Positions 1 through 7,642 of a stretch of DNA of 12,497 nucleotides are shown piece after piece (within the stretch, counting starts at the first letter, position 1; each line of letters starts with the position of its first letter). A program made the position numbers and the translations under genes. Source of the DNA: CAAGNP01 sp045595965 (GTDB lineage: Bacteria; Bacteroidota; Bacteroidia; Bacteroidales; UBA932); contig JAZOBN010000020.1 in NCBI GenBank assembly GCA_045595965.1, positions 1 to 12,497 on the forward strand. Reading direction: 5' to 3'. The notes beneath the pieces were generated by a model that worked only from the letters and a program-made list of their open reading frames with translations, had not been told where the DNA came from and searched no databases.

Positions 1-127
<127 letters not shown>

Positions 128-213
128 TTGGAGCTGTCTGATCGGAAGATGAGATTATACTCTTCCCTTACACTTGATGCTATTAATTATATAGTAACCT
201 TGAGTTACATTAT
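128..213 (+). other. 16S-tRNA-Ile internal transcribed spacer
   Basis: This 86-nt transcribed spacer separates 16S from the first tRNA. It can form two small hairpins: GGAAGA (144-149) with TCTTCC (161-166), and GTAAC (194-198) with GTTAC (204-208) around a 5-nt loop. These are candidates for pre-rRNA processing structures, but that role is inference. No ORF is present. Confidence 0.6.
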
Positions 214-287
214 AGTCTCGTAGCTCAGTTGGTTAGAGCGCTACACTGATAATGTAGAGGTCCGCGGTTCAACTCCGCGCGGGACTA
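214..287 (+). tRNA. ileT: tRNA-Ile (anticodon GAT)
   Basis: This is a complete 74-nt cloverleaf. The 7-bp acceptor stem pairs AGTCTCG (214-220) with CGGGACT (280-286), with one G-T pair, and the discriminator base is A287. The D arm is GCTC/GAGC, and the anticodon stem CTACA/TGTAG holds loop CTGATAA with anticodon GAT at 248-250. The T arm CGCGG/CCGCG encloses TTCAACT. CCA is not encoded, since CAA follows, so it must be added after transcription. Its place between 16S and tRNA-Ala is the standard rRNA spacer position. The gene symbol follows the convention for rRNA-linked tRNA-Ile genes. Confidence 0.97.
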
Positions 288-305
288 CAAGTTCATTAAA
301 TAAAT

Positions 306-379
306 GGGGGTATAGCTCAGTTGGCTAGAGCACCTGCTTTGCAAGCAGGGGGTCGTCGGTTCGACTCCGACTATCTCCA
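306..379 (+). tRNA. alaT: tRNA-Ala (anticodon TGC)
   Basis: This is a complete 74-nt cloverleaf. The acceptor stem pairs GGGGGTA (306-312) with TATCTCC (372-378), with two G-T pairs, and the discriminator base is A379. The anticodon stem CCTGC/GCAGG (333-337/345-349) holds loop TTTGCAA with TGC at 340-342. The T arm is GTCGG/CCGAC around TTCGACT. CCA is not encoded. The gene lies 18 nt after tRNA-Ile and ends only 1 nt before a terminator hairpin. In an ordinary operon the spacer to the 23S gene would begin here. Confidence 0.97.
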
Positions 380-380
380 C

Positions 381-414
381 AAAAAGACTCAATCGATAGA
401 TTGGGTCTTTTTTT
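381..414 (+). terminator. Intrinsic terminator right after tRNA-Ala
   Basis: A perfect stem of at least 11 bp (one G-T pair) joins AAGACTCAATC (384-394) to GATTGGGTCTT (399-409) around the tetraloop GATA. It extends by A-T pairs into flanking A and T tracts, and a T7 run covers 408-414. This is a textbook Rho-independent terminator for the 16S-tRNA transcript. The A tract on the other side could also let it act on the convergent minus-strand gene that ends at 630. Its position means this transcript has no 23S or 5S RNA. Confidence 0.9.
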
Positions 415-629
415 ATTTCAACACTTCTGCCACGACGCAAGAAAACACCCGGGAAAAGTTTGCGTCATGATAGAAGCTGTACAGGATGATATAAAGAAAG
501 TCTTATTAGTGCTGTGAAAGTGCAGATTCCGACACGCTCTTATAATCGGGTCAAAAAAATAGCGGTCTTGAGCGAAGCCAATGCGGGGCTTGTAGTTCGG
601 AGTATGCACCAGGTAAATTATATACTTGC
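415..629. other. Intergenic spacer with possible decayed coding sequence
   Basis: No convincing gene is present. A perfect 7-bp inverted repeat, GACGCAA (434-440) and TTGCGTC (460-466), flanks a 19-nt loop containing CCCGGG. A 63-codon minus-strand ORF (609 to 418) is rich in Cys, His and Phe and does not look like a normal protein. On the plus strand, an ATG at 468 opens a short reading (MIEAVQDDIKK) that hits a stop. After a change of frame the reading continues as SLISAVKVQIPTRSYNRVKK and on to a stop near 656. That pattern could be a frameshifted gene remnant, but it could also be chance. Confidence 0.35.
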
Positions 630-1133
630 CTACCTCTTCATCAGAATGTAGAAGCAGTAGACTGCCAAAAGACTGAGTCCGAAGAATACGATAGAGGGGA
701 AGAATGATGAGATTATCATTATAATCAAGATGATAGAGAGGGTGGTTGTGGCTTGTTTCTTCTCTTTAGGCATCATTCCCCAGCCATACTTCATCTTCTG
801 AAAATAGTTTCCGATTCTTTTTCCAAGAGATGAGAACCACTCTTTCAGTCTGTTGTCACCTACCCTTTGGTATGTGTCGTATTTTTTTGCAGATACCTTT
901 ACCTTTCCACTCTTTTTGGAACTTTTGCCATTTTTATTCTGGATTATGGTGACAGTGGTTGTCCCAATTCTGTTTAATCTGAATTTTTTTGTCCCCTCTT
1001 TTTCTACCGTCATTGTCGATGCGTTGGTTCCGTTGTTCAATGTCAATGAGACACTATCTGCATCGGAACACTGCCATTTTACCTCTATTATTTCACCTTC
1101 AGTAACTTTTGTTTTGTCTATCTTGAATATCAT
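630..1133 (-). CDS. Hypothetical protein: Ig-like N-terminal domain plus C-terminal membrane hairpin
   Basis: I do not recognise this 167-residue protein by name. Residues 1-82 look like a single beta-rich Ig/PKD-type domain, with a pattern that includes VTEGEIIEVKWQCSDADSVSL, an N-N-G-T turn and a closing GKVKVSAKK. A basic, amphipathic linker (85-126) follows. Residues 129-145 and 147-164 are two hydrophobic segments split only by a short PS turn, which suggests a membrane hairpin. There is no signal peptide, and the KEKK cluster just before the first segment predicts that the Ig-like part stays in the cytoplasm. The start is fixed by an in-frame TAA three codons upstream. The gene is monocistronic, converges on the rRNA operon and diverges from the glycosyltransferase operon. 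Its function is unknown; the fold assignment is inference from sequence pattern. Confidence 0.7.
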   Translation of the reverse strand: MIFKIDKTKVTEGEIIEVKWQCSDADSVSLTLNNGTNASTMTVEKEGTKKFRLNRIGTTTVTIIQNKNGKSSKKSGKVKVSAKKYDTYQRVGDNRLKEWFSSLGKRIGNYFQKMKYGWGMMPKEKKQATTTLSIILIIMIISSFFPSIVFFGLSLLAVYCFYILMKR

Positions 1134-1163
1134 TGATTTTTAATTTGGTTGCTTATGATTTTG

Positions 1164-1196
1164 CAATAAATATGCCCTATGTCTATATATGGCAAA
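1164..1196 (-). promoter_or_regulatory. Candidate promoter of the Ig-like/TM gene
   Basis: Read on the minus strand, TTTG (complement of 1193-1196) lies 20 nt upstream of TATTTATTG (complement of 1164-1172). The second element is one base longer than the Bacteroidota -7 consensus TAnnTTTG. The position is reasonable, about 30 nt before the ATG at 1133, but the match is imperfect. Confidence 0.3.
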
Positions 1197-1236
1197 ATGA
1201 CAGTTTCCATTTTGTAATATTATTGTAATAAAAATA

Positions 1237-1265
1237 GGTTAAAAGGTAAAAAATCTGTAACTTCG
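1237..1265 (+). promoter_or_regulatory. Candidate promoter of the four-gene glycan operon
   Basis: TAACTTCG at 1258-1265 matches the Bacteroidota -7 element TAnnTTTG at all but one position. The -33 region is weak, with GGTT at 1237-1240 and a 17-nt spacer. Transcription would start near 1272, leaving a leader of about 27 nt before the ATG at 1299. That argues against the in-frame TTG at 1275 being the start codon. Confidence 0.4.
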
Positions 1266-1298
1266 CGCAAATATTTGAAATTATACAATCACGAAGGT

Positions 1299-2765
1299 AT
1301 GACTAAATTAATTAACTGTTTTATCCCTTTCGAGGATAAAAATCAAGTTCAAGTAACTGTTAAAAATCTTAAAAGCAGTGAACTGATCAATAAAGTTTAT
1401 CTTATTAAAGCTGAAGGCGCACAAGGTGATGCAGAAGGTCTTGATTGCGAAGTTATCGACGTCCCTTCTCTAAAGAGCACTGTCGCTATGAAAAAAATCG
1501 CTGAGAAAGCTGATACAGCATTCTCTATGATCTATACAAAATTCAGTGAACTCAGTTTTGGCCTTTTCGCTCTTGAGAGAATGATCGCTATCGCTGAAGA
1601 TTCGGGTGCTGCTATGGTTTATGCTGACCACTTCAATGAGGCAGACGGTGTGCGTACATTTGCACCAGTTATTGACTATCAAGAGGGTTCTTTGAGAGAT
1701 GACTTCGATTTCGGTTCAGTTCTTCTTTACAGATCAGCAAATCTTAAAGAGGCTGTTTCAAGAATGGATGTAGAGTATAAATTTGCTGCTCTTTATGATC
1801 TTCGTCTTAAAGTGGCTCAAAAAGGTGTTCTCGAGCATATCAATGAGTATCTATACTATGAAATTGAGACTGACAACAGAAAATCCGGTGAGAAGATCTT
1901 TGACTATGTAGATCCTAAGAACCGTGCTGTACAGATCGAGATGGAACAAGTTTGTACTCAACACTTGAAAGATGTAGGTGGTTATCTTGCCCCTAATTTC
2001 AAATCTATCGAGTTCAATGACGACTCATTTGAGTATGAAGCTTCAGTCGTTATCCCTTGTAAGAACAGAGTTCGCACTATCAAGGATGCTATCGAATCTG
2101 CACTTGCTCAAAAAACTAATTTCAAATACAATGTTATCGTAGTTGATGACAACTCTACCGATGGTTCTGTAGATGTTATCAAATCTTTTGTAGGTAACGA
2201 GAAGGTGGTTTATATTGCTCAGGATACTACTTACCACGCTATCGGTGGTAACTGGAACGTGGCTCTTCACCACCCTAAATGTGGTAAATTCGCTATCCAA
2301 CTTGACTCTGATGACCTTTATTCAGATGAAAACGTTCTTCAGAAATTTGTGGATGCTTTCTATGAGCAAAATTGTGCAATGGTTGTAGGTACTTACAGAA
2401 TCTGCAATTTCGCCCTTGAAACAATTCCTCCTGGAATCATTGACCACAAAGAGTGGACTCCAGACAACGGCCGCAATAATGCTCTTCGTATCAACGGTCT
2501 TGGTGCACCTCGTGGATTCTATACCCCTATGCTTCGCACCATCAATTTCCCTACTACCAAATATGGTGAGGATTATGCAGTTGGTATCAGAGTGTCTCGT
2601 GAGTATCAGATTGGCCGTATCTATGACGTAGTTTATAACTGCCGTAGATGGGATGACAACTCAGATGCAAACATCGATATCGAGAAGATGAATGCAAACA
2701 ATTTGTACAAAGACAGACTTCGTACATGGGAGTTGAAGGCTCGTATTGCAATGAATAAAAAATAG
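1299..2765 (+). CDS. Family 2 glycosyltransferase with a degenerate N-terminal GT-A-like half
   Basis: The protein has 488 residues from the chosen ATG. The frame is open to a TTG at 1275, but that codon would fall almost on the predicted transcription start. Residues ~247-430 form a GT2 (GT-A fold) domain: SVVIPCKNR (249-257), the nucleotide-binding strand VIVVDDNSTDGS (279-290), the metal-binding DXD-type motif DSDD (336-339), and GEDY (423-426), which matches the acidic ED motif carrying the catalytic base in many GT2 enzymes. Residues ~1-150 repeat the same pattern (INCFIPF, VYLIKAE, FSMIYTK, AMVYADH) without the DXD acids. This looks like a second GT-A domain that has lost catalysis. There is no signal peptide or membrane segment, so the enzyme should be cytosolic. 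It is the first gene of the operon, 5 nt before the DUF4922/SpoIID gene. Donor and acceptor sugars cannot be read from sequence. Confidence 0.85.
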   Translation: MTKLINCFIPFEDKNQVQVTVKNLKSSELINKVYLIKAEGAQGDAEGLDCEVIDVPSLKSTVAMKKIAEKADTAFSMIYTKFSELSFGLFALERMIAIAEDSGAAMVYADHFNEADGVRTFAPVIDYQEGSLRDDFDFGSVLLYRSANLKEAVSRMDVEYKFAALYDLRLKVAQKGVLEHINEYLYYEIETDNRKSGEKIFDYVDPKNRAVQIEMEQVCTQHLKDVGGYLAPNFKSIEFNDDSFEYEASVVIPCKNRVRTIKDAIESALAQKTNFKYNVIVVDDNSTDGSVDVIKSFVGNEKVVYIAQDTTYHAIGGNWNVALHHPKCGKFAIQLDSDDLYSDENVLQKFVDAFYEQNCAMVVGTYRICNFALETIPPGIIDHKEWTPDNGRNNALRINGLGAPRGFYTPMLRTINFPTTKYGEDYAVGIRVSREYQIGRIYDVVYNCRRWDDNSDANIDIEKMNANNLYKDRLRTWELKARIAMNKK

Positions 2766-2770
2766 TCTCT

Positions 2771-5023
2771 ATGACGTTGAGAGATGAAATTGAACTTATG
2801 TTTTCCCGTGAGTTATCCTCTCACGGGAGAGCATATGCAAATTATGAAGCTCTCAAAAATGTAGAAAAAAAATATATGGAGATCGACGGCCTGGCTGTCG
2901 AACTCCATTTTAATCCTGCAAGGGTCGCTTCGGTTATGGCAAAAGTGGACGAAGAGACCCTTCGTCATAGAAAATGCTTCCTTTGTCCTGATGGGCTTGA
3001 AGAGATGCAGCTCTCACATACATGGAGTGCACCATCTGGAACAGATTATTTCATAAGGGTAAATCCGTTCCCCATTTTCGACAGACATTTTACAGTGTCG
3101 ATCTCTACCCATACCAGACAGCATATTTTTGAAAGATATCCAGATATGTTGTCTTTGGCAAAGGATCTGGACGAATATGTGGTATTCTATAATGGCCCTA
3201 TGTGTGGCGCTTCTGCACCTGACCACCAACATTTTCAAGCTATGCCCAAAGGGAATCTTCCAATTGAAAAAATGGTGAGAGATGGGGTCGGAACTGAGAG
3301 TGTGGGGAGTTTTGCAGAGGGTGATATCTCAGTAATTACCAAATATGCAAGGGGGGCTTTCCTTATCAGTTCACCAAGTGAACAAGGAGTTATTTCACTT
3401 TTCCGGAAACTATATAAGTTGGGAGTTATCCGTAGTGCATCCGAATGGGAGCCGAGAGTAAATCTCCTGTCCTGGTATGAAGGGGAGAATTTTTATACCG
3501 TGATTTACTTTAGAGAGGAGTCGCGGCCGAAGTGTTTTGAGGAGGAAGATCTCCAGAAGAGGATTCTAATCAGTCCTGCATCCGTGGAGATGAGCGGTAT
3601 CGCTATAGTGTCATCAAGAGATAGTTTCGAGAAACTGACAGATGACAGACTTGGAGAGATTATCAGAGAGGTATCATTACCTGTAAATAGAATAGAAAAT
3701 ATGTGCAATTCACTTAAAACCAATCAGAGAACCCAGCCCGACGTAAGTGTCGGCATTATGTTCGTTCCCGAGATCACTGCAGAATTTCTGACAGATTACA
3801 CATTCAACGGAGAGAAGATTTCCGGTGTGGAGTCTTTCAAGTATGTAGACGGAAAAGTAGAGTGGAGGGGTAAATGTTATGATAGCATTCAGTTTGATCC
3901 TGTAAATTATGCAGAGAGTGTATTTGAGTTGAAGGATGTGACAATCGGTATCAATTTCCACTGGGAGAGAAAAGAGAACCAGAGATTTCAAGGTGGTTTG
4001 AGAGTCATCGTAGAGCACGGTAAATTGGCAGCTGTCAATCTTGTGGGTGTGGAGGATTATTTGATTAGTGTAATCTCCTCAGAGATGAGTGCTACTGCAA
4101 CAAAAGAGTTCTTGAAGGCTCATGCTGTGATATCCCGTTCATGGCTATTGGCCCAGATGGATAAAAGTGAGAAGCTTAAAGCTTCAGATGAAGAGTATTC
4201 TGCTTGTATCGAAAATGATGAGATGATCATTAAATGGTATGACAGGGAAGACCATACTAATTTTGATGTGTGTGCAGATGACCACTGCCAGAGATATCAG
4301 GGAATTACACGTGCTTCGACCCAGATAGTGCGTGAAGTTATCGATGAGACCTGGGGGCAGCTCCTAATGTATAATGGCGCCATATGTGATGCCAGATTCT
4401 CAAAATGTTGCGGCGGAGTTTTTGAAGAGTTCGGTGCATGCTGGGAAGAGGCTGAACACCCTTATCTTCAGGGGGTACACGACAGTAAGTCAGGTGCTGT
4501 ATATCCCGATCTGACAGTTGAAGAGAATGCTGTGGAGTGGATTATGGGATCACCTGAGGCATTCTGCAATACAACAGATAAAGAGATCCTGAGTCAGGCC
4601 TTGAACAATTATGATCAGGAGACTACCGATTTTTACAGATGGAAGGTAGTATATACACCTGAAGAGATTTCAGCACTTGTGAAGGAGCGTTCAGGTATTG
4701 ATTTCGGTGAAATTATAGATCTTGTCCCTGTTAAACGTGGTACCTCAGGCCGTTTGTACCAGCTCAAATTTGTCGGGAGCAAGAAGACAATGATTGTAGG
4801 AAAAGAGTTGGAAATCAGAAAATATCTCTCAAAAAGCCATTTGTACAGTTCAGCTTTTGTGCCAAGAAAAGAGGATGGAAAATTTGTCCTTTATGGTGCA
4901 GGTTGGGGACATGGCGTGGGACTTTGTCAAATCGGTGCAGCAGTAATGGGTGCAAAGGGGTATAAGTATGATGATATTCTTCTACATTACTTTATAGGTG
5001 CGTCAATAATTACAAAATATTAA
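2771..5023 (+). CDS. DUF4922 (GalT/HIT-like) and SpoIID/LytB fusion protein
   Basis: A 750-residue fusion. The N-terminal part (~20-300) matches the DUF4922 type. It carries a CxxC pair (C69, C72 in KCFLCPDG) and GASAPDHQHFQ, whose His-x-His-x-Gln core (H152, H154, Q156) is like the active site of GalT and HIT-type nucleotidyltransferases and phosphorylases. The C-terminal part (~385-745) is a SpoIID/LytB domain. It shows GGLRVIVEHGKLAAVNLVGVEDYL-type residues at 408-431, then SSEM with E438 at the position of the SpoIID catalytic glutamate, the CCGG turn (546-549) and GAGWGHGVGLCQIGAA (709-724). SpoIID proteins are lytic transglycosylases on peptide-free peptidoglycan strands. No signal peptide or membrane segment is present, which is odd for a wall-acting domain. 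The gene lies 5 nt after the glycosyltransferase gene and 9 nt before the permease gene. The domain calls are solid; the overall reaction is unknown. Confidence 0.85.
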   Translation: MTLRDEIELMFSRELSSHGRAYANYEALKNVEKKYMEIDGLAVELHFNPARVASVMAKVDEETLRHRKCFLCPDGLEEMQLSHTWSAPSGTDYFIRVNPFPIFDRHFTVSISTHTRQHIFERYPDMLSLAKDLDEYVVFYNGPMCGASAPDHQHFQAMPKGNLPIEKMVRDGVGTESVGSFAEGDISVITKYARGAFLISSPSEQGVISLFRKLYKLGVIRSASEWEPRVNLLSWYEGENFYTVIYFREESRPKCFEEEDLQKRILISPASVEMSGIAIVSSRDSFEKLTDDRLGEIIREVSLPVNRIENMCNSLKTNQRTQPDVSVGIMFVPEITAEFLTDYTFNGEKISGVESFKYVDGKVEWRGKCYDSIQFDPVNYAESVFELKDVTIGINFHWERKENQRFQGGLRVIVEHGKLAAVNLVGVEDYLISVISSEMSATATKEFLKAHAVISRSWLLAQMDKSEKLKASDEEYSACIENDEMIIKWYDREDHTNFDVCADDHCQRYQGITRASTQIVREVIDETWGQLLMYNGAICDARFSKCCGGVFEEFGACWEEAEHPYLQGVHDSKSGAVYPDLTVEENAVEWIMGSPEAFCNTTDKEILSQALNNYDQETTDFYRWKVVYTPEEISALVKERSGIDFGEIIDLVPVKRGTSGRLYQLKFVGSKKTMIVGKELEIRKYLSKSHLYSSAFVPRKEDGKFVLYGAGWGHGVGLCQIGAAVMGAKGYKYDDILLHYFIGASIITKY

Positions 5024-5032
5024 TATTTATCT

Positions 5033-6361
5033 ATGAGCGAACAAATTCAAACAAAGAAGGTGAAGAAAACTTCACCTTGGGCTTGGGTCCCTACACTTTA
5101 TTTTGCACAGGGGCTCCCTTATGTGGCGGTAATGACAATTGCCGTTATTATGTATAAGCGTCTGGGCCTTTCAAATGCAGAGATTGCATTGTATACCAGC
5201 TGGCTCTATCTTCCTTGGGTTATCAAACCTCTATGGAGTCCTTTTGTAGATTTGATCAAGACAAAGCGTCTTTGGGTTACATTGATGCAAAGCCTTGTGG
5301 CAATAGGTTTTGCCGGAGTGGCATTCTTTATCCCGACAGATTCATGGGTACAGATGACCCTCGCTTTCTTCTGGCTGATGGCATTCAGTAGTGCTACTCA
5401 CGATATTGCTGCAGATGGTTTTTATATGTTGGGTCTGACAGAAGGTGAGCAGTCTCTGTTTGTCGGTATCCGCAATACTTTCTACCGTTTTGCAACTATT
5501 TTCGGTCAAGGTGTCCTGGTGATGATTGCCGGCTATCTTGAGAGTGGAAAAATCTTACCAAGTTTGGTGCAAGGCAGCAATGCCACAGCATGGAGCTTGT
5601 GCTTCTATCTGTTGGCTGTCATATTCATTATATTGACAGTATACCATATCCTGGTATTGCCAAGACCTGACAGTGATGTCTCAAGGGACAATATTACTGC
5701 TGGTGGCCTGATGAAGGATTTTATCGGTACATTCGTATCATTCTTCCAAAAAAACAATATTGGTCTTGCCCTGTTCTTCATCCTTACTTACCGTCTGGGT
5801 GAGAGCCAATTGGTAAAAATTGCATCACCTTTCCTATTGGATACTAGGGATGCTGGTGGCTTGGCACTCTCTACTGAGACTGTCGGTCTTGCTTATGGTA
5901 CTATCGGTGTGATCGGTCTTCTTTTGGGTGGTATCATCGGCGGTATCTGTATCTCAAGAGGTGGTCTCAAGAAATGGATTCTCCCTATGGCACTGGCAAT
6001 CAACATGCCTGATCTGCTATATGTTTTGCTGGCATACACTCAGACAGAGAACATATATCTTACTATCGGTTGTATTTTCTGTGAACAGTTAGGATATGGT
6101 TTTGGTTTTACTGCATACACACTATATCTGGTTTATATAGCTCAAGGCCTTTTCAAGACAGCACACTACTCTATAGGTACAGGCCTTATGGCTTTAGGTA
6201 TGATGCTCCCTGGTATGATTGCAGGTTATCTGCAAGAGTGGACCGGTTATCCTATCTTCTTCATCATTGTATGTGTATTGACTATTCCGGGTATCATTGC
6301 TTCATATTTTGTGATGAAAAAGTTGCCTGCTGATTTTGGTAAAATGAATAAAAGTAAATAA
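5033..6361 (+). CDS. AmpG-like MFS permease
   Basis: A 442-residue polytopic inner-membrane protein with about 12 hydrophobic segments in the major facilitator pattern. The first membrane segments start near residue 17 (WVPTLYFAQGLPYVAVMTIAV), and a loop near 205-240 separates the two halves. SSATHDIAADGFYML (119-133) matches the conserved fourth-helix region of AmpG-type permeases, where a DIxxD(A/G) motif is characteristic. AmpG proteins import anhydro-muropeptides or GlcNAc-anhydroMurNAc disaccharides for peptidoglycan recycling. The neighbours (SpoIID domain upstream, NamZ 3 nt downstream) strongly favour a glycan substrate. The ATG is the first in frame after the previous stop. Another sugar or an acetyl-CoA-type substrate cannot be excluded from sequence alone, since SLC33-type transporters belong to the same branch. 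Confidence 0.78.
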   Translation: MSEQIQTKKVKKTSPWAWVPTLYFAQGLPYVAVMTIAVIMYKRLGLSNAEIALYTSWLYLPWVIKPLWSPFVDLIKTKRLWVTLMQSLVAIGFAGVAFFIPTDSWVQMTLAFFWLMAFSSATHDIAADGFYMLGLTEGEQSLFVGIRNTFYRFATIFGQGVLVMIAGYLESGKILPSLVQGSNATAWSLCFYLLAVIFIILTVYHILVLPRPDSDVSRDNITAGGLMKDFIGTFVSFFQKNNIGLALFFILTYRLGESQLVKIASPFLLDTRDAGGLALSTETVGLAYGTIGVIGLLLGGIIGGICISRGGLKKWILPMALAINMPDLLYVLLAYTQTENIYLTIGCIFCEQLGYGFGFTAYTLYLVYIAQGLFKTAHYSIGTGLMALGMMLPGMIAGYLQEWTGYPIFFIIVCVLTIPGIIASYFVMKKLPADFGKMNKSK

Positions 6362-6364
6362 TCT

Positions 6365-7624
6365 ATGAAAAGAATTATATCTATTGCACTTGGCGCAGTG
6401 TTGATGCTCGCTTCATGCTGCTCACAAAATGAGAAAGTCAACGTTCTCACTGGTATTGATGTTTTGGAGGCTAACGGTTTCCAACAGTTGAAAGGTAAGA
6501 AAGTTGGCCTGGTTACAAATCCTACAGGTATCAACAAAGATCTTGTATCAACTGTCGATGTCCTGTTTAATGCAGAGGGCGTTGAGTTGGTAGCCCTTTA
6601 TGGACCTGAACATGGCGTTCGTGGTGATGTTCATGCAGGTGATCATGTAAGTGGTAATAGCGATCCCAAAACAGGCCTTCCTGTCCACTCACTTTATGGA
6701 AAAACTGTAAAACCAACCCCTGAAATGTTGGAAGGTCTTGATGCAATCGTGTACGATATTCAGGATATCGGTTGCCGCTCGTTTACATATATCAGCACTA
6801 TGGGTAAAGTGATGGAGGCTGCTGCTGATCTTGATCTTGAGGTGATCGTTCTTGACCGTCCCAATCCACTTGGCGGTGAGAAGATTGAAGGTCCTATTGT
6901 AGAAGAGGGCTTCTTCTCTTTCGTCAGTCAGTTTGAGATCCCTTACGTTTATGGTTTGACTTGTGGCGAACTTGCAATGCTTCTTAACGAAGAGGGACTT
7001 ATCAAAGACAAACAAGGTAATGTGAAGAAATGTAAACTGACAGTGGTCCCTATGGAGGGTTGGAGCAGAGATATGATTTTTGAGGATACCAAACTTCCTT
7101 GGGTACTGCCTTCACCTCATATTCCACAACCTGCTTCTGCATTTTTCTATCCTGCAACCGGTATCGTGGGTGATCTTGGCTGTTATTCAATCGGCGTTGG
7201 TTACACCCTTCCTTTCCAGATGATTGCTGTTGAAGGTGTAGACGCAGATAAGGTGGCAGAAAATCTTAATGCTCTTCAGTTGAAAGGGGTAAAATTCCGT
7301 CCTATCAATGTGAAACCTTTCTATGCAGTAGGTAAAGGTACAGATTTGCAGGGTGTCCAGATTTATATTACAGATGTTAAAGAGGCTGCCCTTACCGATA
7401 TCCAGTTCTATGTAATGGAGGTAATTGCTGAAATGTATCCTGAAAAAGCTGCTTTCAAAGTGGCTTCAGATAAGAGATACCGTTCGTTTGATATCGTTAC
7501 AGGTAGTGACTATTTCAGAAAAACATTCTCTGAAAACCACAAATTCTCTGATATTAAAGAGCGCTGGTATGAAGATGTTGACTCTTTTAGAGAGTTGTCA
7601 AAGAAATACTATCTATATCAATAA
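6365..7624 (+). CDS. namZ: DUF1343 lipoprotein, NamZ-type exo-beta-N-acetylmuramidase
   Basis: A 419-residue DUF1343 protein of the family that includes the characterised NamZ enzymes (glycoside hydrolase family GH171). These release MurNAc from the non-reducing end of peptide-free peptidoglycan. The N-terminus is a lipoprotein signal: MKRIISIALGAVLML followed by lipobox LASC with Cys18. The mature protein should be lipid-anchored and periplasmic, or exposed at the surface. Family signatures are all intact: GLVTNPTGI (48-56), LYGPEHGVRGD (78-88), YDIQDIGCRSFTYISTM (130-146), DRPNPLGG (164-171), EGPIVEEGF (175-183) and LPWVLPSPHIP (244-254). Length is normal for the family. It is the last gene of the operon, 3 nt after the AmpG-like permease, so release and uptake of muramic sugars are coupled. 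Family assignment is firm; substrate specificity is inferred from family and context. Confidence 0.87.
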   Translation: MKRIISIALGAVLMLASCCSQNEKVNVLTGIDVLEANGFQQLKGKKVGLVTNPTGINKDLVSTVDVLFNAEGVELVALYGPEHGVRGDVHAGDHVSGNSDPKTGLPVHSLYGKTVKPTPEMLEGLDAIVYDIQDIGCRSFTYISTMGKVMEAAADLDLEVIVLDRPNPLGGEKIEGPIVEEGFFSFVSQFEIPYVYGLTCGELAMLLNEEGLIKDKQGNVKKCKLTVVPMEGWSRDMIFEDTKLPWVLPSPHIPQPASAFFYPATGIVGDLGCYSIGVGYTLPFQMIAVEGVDADKVAENLNALQLKGVKFRPINVKPFYAVGKGTDLQGVQIYITDVKEAALTDIQFYVMEVIAEMYPEKAAFKVASDKRYRSFDIVTGSDYFRKTFSENHKFSDIKERWYEDVDSFRELSKKYYLYQ

Positions 7625-7642
7625 TAAATTGGTGCAGAGATA

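Noticed and set aside
418..609. 63-codon minus-strand ORF in the spacer after the tRNA terminator
   Set aside because: Composition is unlike the real genes here (many Cys, His and Phe), there is no promoter or recognisable domain, and it runs nearly into the terminator arm. Kept only as part of the spacer description.
1211..1230. Short direct repeat TTGTAATATTATTGTAATA upstream of the glycosyltransferase gene
   Set aside because: Two copies of an AT-rich 8-mer in AT-rich intergenic DNA. No operator symmetry and no link to a regulator in the window.
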